DNA from: Effrenium voratum
Lineage: Eukaryota > Sar > Dinophyceae > Suessiales > Symbiodiniaceae
Direction of reading: 5' to 3'
Assembly: GCA_963377175.1 (NCBI GenBank)
Contig: CAUJNA010003024.1
Coordinates: 176,001-240,000, forward strand
DNA length: 64,000 nucleotides
This document shows positions 1 through 7,887 of the stretch, piece by piece; position 1 is the first letter of the stretch; the number at the start of each line of letters is the position of its first letter. Under the pieces are notes generated by a model. That model ran no database searches. It was given only the letters and a program-made list of their open reading frames with translations, and was not told the DNA's origin. Position numbers and translations under genes: made by a program.

Positions 1-104
1 CAACTTGTACCGTTTCCTTTTTGGGGGAGATTCGGTTCCCCCACTAAAATAGACTACACAAGAAAAGGGTACCCTTATTCGAACCTCTCTATTTGGAGGA
101 CCTA
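1..104. mobile_element. IE2 introner-like element, truncated by window edge
   Basis: Right part of the IE2 family. It shows the internal T-rich/GGGGGAG block, the ACTAAAATAGACTACA core and the right end GGAGGACCTAG. Ends in AG, the acceptor side seen in other IE2 copies. An IE8 copy starts directly against it. Confidence 0.7.
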
Positions 105-220
105 GCCAGTGGATTCCGCCCTTTTTGCAACTTTTTGTTGGGAGGGTTCCTTGTAAAGTCAACCAAGCGGAAGCACAAAGGACGCCCTTTTTTCCCGTGG
201 AAATCCACTGGGCATCTGAG
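105..220. mobile_element. IE8 introner-like element
   Basis: TIR GCCAGTGGATTCC on the left and GGAAATCCACTGGGC on the right. Left end supplies a GT (CCA|GTGGATTCC) and the right end is GCATCTGAG. Directly followed by a candidate exon at 221. Other copies lie at 4122, 4399, 17584 and 33569. Confidence 0.7.
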
Positions 221-427
221 CATTGACTGAAGGATCTTGTTCAGTTTCCCCTGTCGGTTTGATAGAGTTTCCAGGATACTTAATGGAGGTTTAAAGGGGA
301 AAATTGCTCAAGGATATGTTTAAGGGAAACGCAGTGATTACATTTACCTGTATCGGCAACCAAGGGAATTAAAAGCCAAACAGAAAATTGCTGGTTGTGG
401 CAACTGGGACCCGCTGGGAGCCGTCAG
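221..427 (+). CDS. candidate two-exon coding segment, unknown product
   Basis: Two candidate exons, 221-288 and 384-427, read in one open frame across a GT-AG intron (289-383, phase 0). The first starts at the AG that closes the IE8 copy; the second ends at an AG|GT where an IE12-like stretch begins. The peptide contains LTEGSCSVSPVG and then KIAGCGNWDPLGAV, which I do not recognise. There is no start codon, so the gene would begin outside the window or in an exon I missed. The frame choice rests on openness, splice sites and phase only. Confidence 0.38.
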
Positions 428-640
428 GTTTACTTAGCTTCTTAGATCTTTAGTTGGTTTAGTGGTTGGGTTTCTATTTAACCCACAAGTTACACGTTTA
501 GCAGGGGATCTGAGGACTGCCCAAATGTGTAAGTTGTTGCTCCTTTTTCAGGGCCGAAGGCAAATGGAGGTCAACAAATCACCTTCTTGCCTTCTTGGTC
601 CTTGGGGAAGCCCGTAGAGGCGATGTGTGTTTGCGGAAAT
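428..640. other. IE12-like stretch and unassigned sequence
   Basis: Contains the IE12 core (TTTAACCCACAAGTTA followed by GCAGGGGATC). A possible 18-nt exon at 553-570 lies between an AG and a GT but is too short to support. Confidence 0.4.
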
Positions 641-736
641 ACTGTGAATGGACGAAATCCATTTCGCACCACCAAAGAAACCCTGGAATGATTCGAGTCC
701 CCAACATAAATACTAACGAACAACGGTTTTAACCAT
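641..736. mobile_element. IE3 introner-like element, right end lost
   Basis: Left TIR ACTGTGAATGGACGAAATCC and the internal CACCACC/AAGAAACCC block of IE3. The right TIR is replaced by an IE6 copy starting about 737. Confidence 0.65.
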
Positions 737-880
737 GCCCTAAGGGTCTCGGATTTTTTTTGGGCCCTCAAAACTGGTTGTTTTCCCTTGGGCCCCTTGA
801 GGACCGAGGGATTGGTCGGGCTCTCCATTGGAGGGTGCGGGTCCCGGTGTGCATTGGCGGGGTCATGACCCTGGTTTGAA
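737..880. mobile_element. IE6 element
   Basis: CCCTAAGGGTCTC start, GGGCCCTTGAGG internal fold and GTGCATTGGCGGGGTCATGA end, shared with 5815, 22838 (reverse), 28461 and 33826. Confidence 0.6.
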
Positions 881-1010
881 TTTGGTGCGAAATGAACCTT
901 CTGTAGGTTGGGGGCCCTGTCAGGGTAAAAGAGTCCACCCAGTTTATTGGCCCCCACACGTTTGTTTGGTGGCTACACTGAAGACGTCCCCCAAAAAGGG
1001 CTCCCAATAG

Positions 1011-1282
1011 GGGGAGGATCCTTCCTGGTTGGTTGCTGGTTGGCAAGTGCCTTTCTGAGCTTTACATAGCTTTGGTGCATTTTGCTTGGATGTTAGGACT
1101 TTAACTTTGTGCCAACTAATGAGTTTTCCATTGAACCACTAAAAGTTAAACTTTTAGCAGAGGAGCAGAAAGCAACCGAGATAAGGTGAATGGAGCCACA
1201 CTCAAGCGCTTCAAACATGGTACCCGAGTGAGCCGTTCCGATTTTATGTTTAAGCCATCACTGAACTGGGGAAGCTTCCTTG
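1011..1282 (+). CDS. candidate exons around an IE4 intron
   Basis: Exon 1011-1074 reads GRILPGWLLVGKCLSELYIAL. Exon 1186-1282 reads VNGATLKRFKHGTRV and onward to SLNWGSFL. The intron 1075-1185 starts GTGCATTTTG, is an IE4 copy plus five bases, and ends ATAAG|G; both exons meet in phase 0. The second exon ends CTTG|GTGGAC with one base left over. This may belong with the segment at 221 or the gene ending at 4545, but connecting exons were not found. Product unknown; hydrophobic residues dominate the first exon. Confidence 0.45.
1071..1180. mobile_element. IE4 introner-like element
   Basis: Starts CTTTGGTGCATTTTGC, ends GCAGAAAGCAACCGAG, with the TTTTGCCAACTAATGAG core. The GT after CTTTG and the closing AG act as splice sites in the exon pair described at 1011. 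Confidence 0.75.
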
Positions 1283-1513
1283 GTGGACCCCCTTCTGGAA
1301 TTGAAAGGGAGACGAAAGGCAACCAAATGCGTAGTCTCCAAATGGTCTCCAAAAATATGAGGATTTCCAAGCATATGTTAATTTCAGTATTTTGAGTGTG
1401 TTGTTTTTGGGCACCTCCCAACATGCTGATTTTCCTTTTGGTTTCCCTTTGAAACCACAAAAGCGGGGTACCAAAGGTGAAAAACAGGGGGCCACTCTTG
1501 AGGCTTTTCTTAG

Positions 1514-1579
1514 CGGGGAGAGGGGAAGGACGAACTTCGCTTGCAGCGGGACTCAACTGAGCCAAAATTTCGACCTGTG
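1514..1579 (+). CDS. candidate small exon, unknown product
   Basis: Open frame of 21 codons containing GERGRTNFACSGTQLSQ, bounded by CTTAG on the left and TGTG|GTTTTT on the right. Needs two carried bases from a preceding exon, which was not located. Composition is protein-like; nothing else supports it. Confidence 0.3.
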
Positions 1580-1603
1580 GTTTTTCTATTTTCTGGCTCG
1601 TTA

Positions 1604-1784
1604 CAACCAGCTAGGTGGCCTTTTACCGTTTCTTTTTTGGGGGAGGGTTCGGTTTTTCCCATTTCTTTGGTGCAAATTTTGCCAAGGGAGGTTAGGACTG
1701 AATAACTTTTTGCCAACTAGTGAGTTTTCCGTATTGAACCACTAAAAGTTGAACTTTTAGCAGGGGAGCAGAAAGCAACCGAGA
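1604..1784. mobile_element. IE2 fragment fused to an IE4 copy
   Basis: Left half of IE2 (CTAGGTGGCCTTTTACCG onward) runs into an IE4 copy from about 1671 that ends ACCGAG. The unit is flanked by an 18-bp direct repeat TTTTCTGGCTCGTTACAA, at about 1586 and 1785. Confidence 0.65.
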
Positions 1785-1803
1785 TTTTCTGGCTCGTTAC
1801 AAG

Positions 1804-1923
1804 TCTAGGTCCCCCAGGGCCTTTTTACCGATTTTCTTTTTTGGGGGAGATTCGGTTCCCCTACTAAAATAGACTAGAGGAAAAAGGGCACCCTTATTCT
1901 AACTTCTCCACTGGAGGGCCTAG
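1804..1923. mobile_element. IE2 introner-like element, complete
   Basis: CTAGGTCCCCCAG on the left, CTGGAGGGCCTAG on the right: inverted repeats of 13 bp, with GT right after the left CTAG and AG at the right end. Confidence 0.75.
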
Positions 1924-2553
1924 AAGTGGTTTGGAACCAGGGCACGAACCATTTGGCTGTCTCCTAGGTCCCAGACCATCTCAGTGGGGTGCTTTCTCGA
2001 TCCTTTAAATGGGTGGTATGCTTGTTTGAGGGCGGCTTCCACCCACACGGCGCCTTTTTGCAGCCACCCAAATGAGCCACAATCAAAACCCGGGAAGATG
2101 AAGGTTGGTAAGGGACAATCCCAGCCATTAATAGCTGCGGCCGCCTTCTTAATGCGCCATCACTTCATGGCTTCCAATCTAAGTGCATCCCGAGATATCC
2201 CGAGGTTCTGAAAGGGATTTGTGCTTTCCATTTTCTCCCCATTCCCTTTTTGGGAACTTTTCCAAATGGGTACGGGTCAAAATTAATCCACCGGGAATTG
2301 GACCGCAGGTTTTAGTCCATGTTTTCATTTACCATGGTTCCATTTGGGTTACCTATTTTTGACCCACAGCCAAATGGAATTTGGAAAAATCAACGGGCAG
2401 AACCGCTCTCCCAGTTACCCCCGCTCCCCCCCAAAACAAAAACAGAGCGAAAAACCCACGACGCCGCGAGCCAGCCGCGCTTGACGAAATAATAAACACG
2501 CCTTCCATGTGCGCGACTCTGCGCCCGTCACTGACTGCACCCCTTTGCACACG
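1924..2553. other. non-coding stretch with an IE10 fragment
   Basis: No convincing gene. From about 2262 it carries an IE10-type stretch (GGGTCAAAATTAAT, TTTTAGTCCATG, TTTTTGACCCACAG). 2400-2500 is C-rich then GC-rich. Confidence 0.4.
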
Positions 2554-2757
2554 ATGAGGGGAATGGTGCATATAATCTGCGAGTCATTTTTGTTTGACGA
2601 AAACTCAAATCTGTGCTGGGGTTCGTCTGAGTCGAACATGCTCGTGGTTGGTTTACATGAAGACGACCAAAGCGGCATCACCGATTTGGGGGGCGGGGAG
2701 GTTCGCACATTTCGCTGGTCTTTCAATCCTTATGCCAGATGGGGTTTCTGTTGGTAG
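2554..2757 (+). CDS. candidate first exon, unknown protein
   Basis: ATG at 2554 opens a frame of 67 codons to a stop at 2755. It begins MRGMVHIICESFLFDENSN and continues with acidic, Gly-rich sequence ending FRWSFNPYARW. The stop is only reached if the GT at 2744 (GATGGG|GTTTC) is not used, so this may be a spliced exon of about 190 bp followed by an IE7 copy. The reverse strand is also open here (about 100 codons), so strand is not certain. No family recognised. Confidence 0.42.
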   Translation: MRGMVHIICESFLFDENSNLCWGSSESNMLVVGLHEDDQSGITDLGGGEVRTFRWSFNPYARWGFCW

Positions 2758-2965
2758 ACACCCCGGAGGTGTTTGGGGGTCTCAAAACCTGGCCGTTTGA
2801 GGGCCCTAAATACCTCGGGAGCCTTTGGGTCAAAAAGCAAACTCCCACTGTCTCTCATCTGGGTTGCTCAAATGGAAACGTTGTCCCAAACCAGACTCCG
2901 CAGCGGCACAGCAATGGAGGGGTCGGGTCTTCCATTGAAAGCCCAAGGAGCCTCTGGGGAAGATA
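2755..2965. mobile_element. IE7 element
   Basis: Internal GTTTGGGGGTCTCAAAACCTG, GGGCCCTAAATAC and TCTTCCATTGAAAGC blocks shared with copies at 21740, 25828, 28701, 30752 and 36228; ends in AGCCTCTGGGG. Confidence 0.6.
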
Positions 2966-3591
2966 CCCTTTTTGGGGTTGATTTGGAGGGACGCCAAATG
3001 GAATCACCCATTGTTTTGGACGCCCTATGTTGGCACGTACCCGTTTGAGTTGGTGCTTTGATGGGTTACATGGTTGTTGTGTTTGTTTTTTTCCCAAATA
3101 GTTATTTCCCTTTTTGGTTTCCCTTTAAACAACAAGCAGGAAGGGGTTCCCAAAAAAGAAGGCATTGCGCAACCGCTTTGTGTTTGGACAGGCGTTCCAT
3201 GGCACACGTGGAGGGGGACGATGCCGGCATTCTCTTCCTGGTGCTGGGAGGACGGGTACGGATCGGTCCGACTGTTGAGACATCCACCAATTCAACCCCC
3301 ATTAAAATAATTTGAGTGATGATACTCCTTCGGTACGCAAGGGGTGATATTTGACTGGCTGGGTTGAAGGGACGAGCAAGGGAGCCCGGGATGGCAATTT
3401 ACTCACGTTCCAATGGATCGCAAACGAACAAAATGTTTGAATCACATCCAGTTTTGAGGGCTTCTTCTTTGGTGATGCTTGTGGGGAATCCCAAGCGAAT
3501 CGACTGGATCTGACCTTTGGTTTCCCCTTCTTGGTCCAGGTCTGGTAAAGGTCCCAAAAGGTGATCACCTTTTTGTTCCATCTTATTTGAG
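2966..3591. other. repeat-like stretch without a supported gene
   Basis: T-rich foldback-like sequence (TTTGTTTTTTTCCC against GGTTTCCC/AAACAAC) near 3075-3150, and a second near 3430-3590. Both strands have short open frames; none has splice or phase support. Confidence 0.35.
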
Positions 3592-4545
3592 GGGATGGAA
3601 CTCTGATGAGTATTGGATCCACTCAAGCGGTTGCATTCGAATTTGTTTTCAAAGGGATGTTTGGTCGGCTCGCTTAACATTCTGGGCGCCAAATCGTATC
3701 GTGTGCGTTTTCCTGGGCATTTGTTTCACACCCGGACCTAGAGGCCCAGAGGTCTGAGGGGAGCAGATTTCGCCACCGAGTCATGGGTGTAACTGACACC
3801 ATACGTCCAGTTTGGTCAAGGCATAGGAACTGAACTGGCAAGCGCCGAGTCAGCTGATAGTTTCTGGCACCTGCACCTGCAAAGTGTCGGGCCCAAGTGC
3901 GTGTTTGCTGTTTCCTCGAGGGTGCCTGTTTCGGGGTTAAGAAAAGCTTTGTTGCCCGAAGAGACCGTTTGGCCTTGTGCTTCTTCCCCTTTGCTCAGTC
4001 CCTCTGATTCCCTTTCTGTGAGGTCGGTTCCCAACCACCAAAAAGTCAACCCCGAAACAGATGTGGGCCACTGGGTCCTGGGTTTTGTTTGTGAATCCAT
4101 GCTTGCCCAAGGTTCTAAGAGGTGAACCTGTCAGTTGGCCCTTCCAAGCGAGGAAGCGTGGGAAAAGCCATGGACCAGTGGCGCCCTTTTTTTCTTTTTT
4201 GGGGGAAGGGTTCCCCTTTAAACTCAACCAACCAAAAAAGGATGGATGCCCTTTTTTTTCTGGCATGGAAATCCACTTGGCATCTGAGTTCCTTTCGCCT
4301 CCAACTGCACCATGATGGACTTGGTTTTGGTTGGAAACATCGCCTGTTCGAGCATCTCCTTGAGAAGTGAGAGACCAGTCGTGGAAAACTCCCTTGCCCA
4401 GTAGATTCCGCCTGATTCCGCACTTTTTGGCCGTTTTTGGGGGAAGGGTTCCCCTCCAATCAAAAAACCGGATGCCCCTTTTTCCCTGTGGAAATCCACT
4501 GGGCATCCAAGAAAAGGGAATCCCGGCGGTATCGCAGAAAGTTAG
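3592..4545 (+). CDS. five-exon candidate gene, last exons, unknown product
   Basis: Exons 3592-3751, 3811-3921, 4061-4121, 4289-4400 and 4512-4545 join through four GT-AG introns with matching phases (0, 0, 1, 2) and end at TAG 4543-4545. The exons read, in part, GWNSDEYWIHSSG, FGQGIGTELASAESA, MWATGSWVLFVNP, PFASNCTMMDLVLVG and KGNPGGIAES. The second intron (3922-4060) is itself a foldback with TIR CCTGTTTCGGGGTT/AACCCCGAAACAG; the third and fourth carry IE8 copies. The protein would be Ser/Val-rich and perhaps beta-rich, but I recognise no domain. The 5' end is missing. Phase agreement at four junctions is the main support; frames were chosen by eye and a shorter or different exon set is possible. 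Confidence 0.52.
3922..4060. mobile_element. single-copy foldback element forming a whole intron
   Basis: GT followed by CCTGTTTCGGGGTT on the left; AACCCCGAAACAG on the right, ending in AG. No second copy was noticed in the window. Exactly coincides with the intron between two in-phase candidate exons. Confidence 0.65.
4122..4288. mobile_element. IE8 copy within an intron
   Basis: IE8 (CCAGTGGCGCCC to CCACTTGGCATCTGAG) forms most of a 167-bp GT-AG intron; the right IE8 end is the acceptor. Confidence 0.65.
4399..4511. mobile_element. IE8 copy that is a whole intron
   Basis: CCCA|GTAGATTCCGCC at the left and CCACTGGGCATCCAAG at the right. The TIR is GCCCAGTRGATTYCC; the GT inside the left TIR and terminal AG are the splice sites. 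Confidence 0.7.
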
Positions 4546-4816
4546 GCTGTTCAAAGGCAATTCAAACGATCCAGTTGGGCTATAAAGGGCTCGGGTTTCC
4601 CTCCATCCTCAGAACGGCATCCCTTTCCCTTGCGAGTGCGATAGGTAGGGAATGGCCTTCCGGGTATTGGGAATGAACCTATGGATTCCCTTAAAAAAAA
4701 CATAGCGGATTGCTTATGGGGAGCCAGAGATACTGAACAAAATATTAGAAAAGCAAGCAGGCAGCGCAAACCACACCAACGAAGGTATTTTGTTCGCCGG
4801 TGGCCACTGGTTTGAG
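4546..4816. other. no gene seen
   Basis: A partial IE9-like stretch (CCCTTTCCCTTGCGAG, ATAGGTAGGGAATGG) and AT-rich sequence follow the stop at 4545. Nothing else is supported. Confidence 0.4.
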
Positions 4817-5219
4817 TATGGCAAATCGCAGCCAAGCCTCCATCCAGCCCAGACAAGGTTGTTTGAAGGGGGTGAGCAGGAGTCTAAGCACCTGCCCGCC
4901 TTTGAGGGCAAACAGAACTATTGGCCCAATGTCCTACCATGGATCCCGGTTCCCATGCAGATTGGCTTTCCTACTGCACAGGTTGGAATTGGCTGCGGCT
5001 GTGGCAACGGATGCAGGCGAGGGCTGGGCCCTTGTTCCTCAAGTTATTGAGATGCTCGCAGTGATTTGGCCTTTTCAACCCCTAGGTCCCCCAGTAGTGC
5101 CCTTATCTCCCCGTTTTTGGTTGGGAGGGTTCCCCTAGTAAAACTGACAACAGAAAGAAAAAGGGTACCCCTCTCTACTGGAGGACCTAGACATGGTTTC
5201 TTTCAGTCCGGTTTTTTAA
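4817..5219 (+). CDS. candidate gene with a terminal IE2 intron
   Basis: The best part is 4982-5085, reading LELAAAVATDAGEGWALVPQ and ending FQPL, a helical-looking segment. The same frame is open upstream to an ATG at 4817 (MANRSQASIQP), although another frame is also open between 4790 and 4981. The exon ends CTAG|GTCCCCCAG. The following 105 bp (5086-5190) is a complete IE2 copy, and the next exon (5191-5219) continues in phase as DMVSFSPVF and a TAA. Product unknown. The IE2 element equals the intron base for base. Confidence 0.45.
5082..5190. mobile_element. IE2 introner-like element, whole intron
   Basis: CTAGGTCCCCCAG on the left and CTACTGGAGGACCTAG on the right; GT at 5086 and AG at 5189-5190. 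Confidence 0.78.
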
Positions 5220-5658
5220 AGTGAAGCGGGTTCCCCAAAAGCAGCTCGTACTGGAGTAGCTGCCCCAGATAGCCGTTGGATAGTCATTACCTAGTTGCAC
5301 AGAACAGTATACGGCCATGAAGTTTGATGAGGTTTTCATTGCAACTGGTTAGTGGACACAAATACAAATTCACTCGCGTACACATAATCTACATCATGAC
5401 ATGGGTGTGGCTCAAAATGAATCACCTAGGGTTACGCAGGTTTTAGTCTTTGGTTCCATTTACCGTTTGGTGCCATGTTGGGCTCCATTTTTGTGAGCCA
5501 CAGCCACACATATATATACATATATATGTGTATATGTATTATAGTGTGTATATCAAGAGCGCCTGCACCTCCAGGGCACAAGGCTTTAGGACCCGGGAAC
5601 TTCCCAGAGGGAGCTTGCTCTCGGGACTCCCGAAAGGCCAAGGGAGTTTCCATTGGCT
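5220..5658. other. IE10 copy, TA/CA microsatellite and a GC-rich island
   Basis: IE10 at about 5401-5503 (GGGTGTGGCTCAAAATGA to TTTTTGTGAGCCACAG), then a CA/TA simple repeat at 5504-5553. An island at 5555-5655 is open in several frames on both strands, so no exon is called. Confidence 0.5.
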
Positions 5659-5763
5659 CACTTCCTGAGTTGATGGACTTTAGTCACTTTTTGGGCTTGG
5701 ACCATTTTAGTGGAAAATAAAAAGTTCGGGTACTTTTTTTGGCCAGTCAACTTGGGAAGTGAG
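5659..5763. mobile_element. IE5 element
   Basis: TIR CTCACTTCCTGAGT/ACTTGGGAAGTGAG, with the core TTTGGGCTTGGACCATTTT. Right end is AG; the left end has no GT of its own. Confidence 0.75.
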
Positions 5764-5814
5764 TTGGACCCACAACCAGCCAACAACTTGCAGATGGGTC
5801 GTCGCAGCAACCAA

Positions 5815-5902
5815 GCTTCTCAAGGGCCTCTGAGGAATTGGTCAGGGTCTCCATTGGAGGGTCCAGGGGTGTGCATTGGAGGGGTCATGACCCTTAGGGC
5901 AG
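5815..5902. mobile_element. IE6 element, right half
   Basis: GGGCCTCTGAGG to GTGTGCATTGGAGGGGTC, ending TTAGGGCAG, used as acceptor of the next exon. Confidence 0.55.
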
Positions 5903-6352
5903 GGACTTTTTCCGGGTTGTGAGCTACCTCTGAGTCAAACCATGAACCTTGGTTTTTTTTTTGTTTTTTTTTTTTTTCTCGGAGAGTTCGGGGGTTGCGA
6001 GTTGATGGTTCATATTTTTTTCCGGGTCGCCTCCAAAAAATCCTCGGGCGAGCTGCCCCAAAACGGTCGGCGCCTTTTCCGGAAGTCGGGGCTGAGGCGC
6101 CCAATGGCCCGGAGCGCCCAACGGCCGAGCAGCAGAAGCTGCTGGGCCTGCTGCTGGCTTTGGGCCGCCGGCCCAGCGCTTCGGAGGTCGCAACATGTTT
6201 GTGCTTCATAGGTGCACCTGGAGTCTCCATGACCCTTTAAAAATGGGTCCATGAACCCATTATTTTGGGCAATCACCAACCATTTTTTAAGGGTCATGGA
6301 GAGTCTAGGCAGAATCATGTGGATGGACACAATTTTGTTTTTTACTGGTTGA
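5903..6352 (+). CDS. three-exon candidate gene, unknown protein
   Basis: Exons 5903-5951, 5987-6211 and 6309-6352, phases 1 and 1, ending at TGA 6350-6352. The middle exon is 75 codons of GC-rich sequence including RPTAEQQKLLGLLLALGRR and PSASEVATCLCF; the last reads RIMWMDTILFFTG. The first intron is only 35 bp, almost pure T before CTCGGAGAG. The second (6212-6308) is essentially an IE1 copy. Leu-rich helical character in the middle exon is the only hint of fold. No start codon was found. The poly-T intron is unusually short and needs transcript support. Confidence 0.47.
6216..6309. mobile_element. IE1 introner-like element
   Basis: CCTGGAGTCTCCATGACCC on the left, GGGTCATGGAGAGTCTAGG on the right. 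Ends in the AG used by the exon at 6309. Confidence 0.75.
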
Positions 6353-6453
6353 TTAATAGGGGGGTGTCCCCTTTTAGTGGGGATTCAGAGACTTTGGGAG
6401 GGCACACCCCCCCTAATACTGGGACGGGTTTATGAATCCTGGGTCAACATTAG
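6353..6453. mobile_element. IE13 element
   Basis: GGGGGGTGTCCCCTTTTAGT, then GGGTTTATGAATCCTGGG and TCAACATTAG. Related copies at 14225 (reverse) and 44435. Confidence 0.6.
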
Positions 6454-6596
6454 GTGCAGAATCATACCCAAACAAAAGTTCCTAAACGGAATAACAAGCT
6501 CCAAGGTCAGCTTGGGAGTCACATCAGATCGCACATCGGCAGGTACTGAAACACACTGTAGCCAAGTGATCTGTAAGATGTTTGTGCTTCTTGGAG
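6454..6596 (+). CDS. candidate exon after an IE13 element, unknown product
   Basis: Open frame of 47 codons from the IE13 end (CATTAG|G) to GGAG|GTGTTCC, including KFLNGITSSKVSLGV and CSQVICKMFVLL. Two bases are needed from upstream and one is carried on. A continuation from 6674 (NLREDIPNTRAR) is phase-compatible but runs into an IE3 copy. Family unknown. Confidence 0.45.
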
Positions 6597-6717
6597 GTGT
6601 TCCCTTTAAGCCAGGAAAGCAACTTGAAGTGAGCCAATGAGGGCATTTTCTGGATCTGAATTTTAAGGCAATCTCCGGGAAGACATTCCCAACACCCGGG
6701 CTCGGTCATTCCCTACC

Positions 6718-6857
6718 TACTGCGGATGGACGCAATCCTCTTAGGCACCACCTAGCAAACCCTGAAAGGATGATTCCGCATCTTGCAACTGCCAACAAAC
6801 AAAGGTTTCAACCATGGATTCCAAGTGGTGCGAAATGGATTTCGTCCATGCACAGTA
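6718..6857. mobile_element. IE3 introner-like element
   Basis: CTGCGGATGGACGCAATCC on the left and GGATTTCGTCCATGCACAG on the right. The left end has GC instead of GT; directly abuts an IE2 copy. Confidence 0.72.
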
Positions 6858-6977
6858 GGTCCCCCAGCTAGGTGCCCTTTTACCGTTTCTTTTTTGGTTG
6901 GCAGGGTTTCCCTACTAAAACAGACAACAGAAAAACAGTTGGTACCCTTATTCTATCCTCTCTACTGGAGGACCTAG
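6856..6977. mobile_element. IE2 introner-like element
   Basis: TAGGTCCCCCAG on the left and CTGGAGGACCTAG on the right, placed right after the IE3 copy. Confidence 0.72.
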
Positions 6978-7039
6978 AATATGAGAGTCGTCCGAAAGGT
7001 CCTTGTATTGAGCTATGAAGGGGAAGACCTTTTGGTCTT

Positions 7040-7120
7040 AGCGTTGACCTCCGCGAAAGTTTCGCGAAGGGGGTCGCGAAAGTTATTTTTTCCGCGAAAG
7101 TTGTGTGTAAGGGTGAACAG
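7040..7120. repeat. GCGAAAGT repeats
   Basis: Several GCGAAAGTT/TTTCGCGAA words in direct and inverted orientation, repeated again near 7580-7625. Confidence 0.55.
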
Positions 7121-7167
7121 GAAGCTGGAGTGATGAACCATGTGTATTTACCGGCAGTGCGCGCAGA

Positions 7168-7410
7168 ATGCCCGCAGACTACAGTTGGTCGGAGAATGCA
7201 CAGCCCGAGGGTCGCTGCAAGAATACGCCGATGCAAAAGAAACCCCCAGCCAGCAGAAACCAGCTCTTGGGAGTATTGAAACTTTCGGGGCAGGCTGAGC
7301 ACAACTTGCAGCCGGATTTCCGCGAATGTTTGGAACTGAAATGTTGCGACTTTCGACCTAGGGCTGCGGATTTTTTCTTTGTGTGCTACTTTCGTATTGA
7401 AAAGTTTTGA
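7168..7410 (+). CDS. candidate ORF, unknown product
   Basis: ATG-initiated frame of 80 codons, MPADYSWSENAQPEGR and onward, polar and Pro/Lys-rich. Its end runs into the degenerate repeat at 7310, so only the first 45 codons look coding. The opposite strand is also open. No known domain. Confidence 0.3.
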   Translation: MPADYSWSENAQPEGRCKNTPMQKKPPASRNQLLGVLKLSGQAEHNLQPDFRECLELKCCDFRPRAADFFFVCYFRIEKF

Positions 7411-7565
7411 CTTTCGAGGCTGAGGAAATTTAGTTCGTGTACTGCTTTCGTATTCAAGCCGGGCTGCGGAAGTTTACTTTTAGTACTACTTTCGTACTGA
7501 AGAGCTGCGACTTTCGAGCTGGGGCTGCGAAAGTGTACTTTGTGTACTACTTTTGTGATGAATAT
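7310..7565. repeat. degenerate minisatellite
   Basis: About four imperfect units of roughly 65 bp containing GCGACTTTCGAG, GGGCTGCGAAAGT and GTGTACTACTTTCG. Confidence 0.6.
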
Positions 7566-7594
7566 TCTGAAAACAGTCCCGCGAAAGTTCCACG

Positions 7595-7777
7595 ATGGGG
7601 TCCGCGAAAGTTAATTTGTTTCTCGCGAAGATGGCGGTTTCCGGAACAAGGAATTTCAAACAACCGTCATATGTTTATGGCGAGCTCACTGATTCATTGG
7701 TAAAGAGCCTTGACCTGGGCACCCAAGTCTTAATTATTTCAGGCCCAAGCCGTTTCAGGAGGCATTCTCCAGTCTGA
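7595..7777 (+). CDS. candidate small ORF, unknown product
   Basis: 60 codons from ATG, beginning MGSAKVNLFLAKMAVSG and ending SGPSRFRRHSPV. Composition is protein-like and the start is a true ATG. No neighbour or family support. Confidence 0.35.
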   Translation: MGSAKVNLFLAKMAVSGTRNFKQPSYVYGELTDSLVKSLDLGTQVLIISGPSRFRRHSPV

Positions 7778-7887
7778 TTTCAAGTTTTGGGCATTTGTTA
7801 AATTTGGAGATCCAGTCTTATTTCAGGTTTCCTGGCTTTAAGGTTAAAATCTGCAGATGCTGTGTACCTCATATCCAAGATCGTCAG

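Noticed and set aside
571..957. 128-codon minus-strand open frame
   Set aside because: It runs through IE3 and IE6 elements and has no splice-consistent neighbours; its sequence is element sequence read in reverse.
3937..4560. 207-codon minus-strand open frame
   Set aside because: Longest frame of the area but it covers two IE8 copies and a foldback; the spliced plus-strand chain explains the same bases better.
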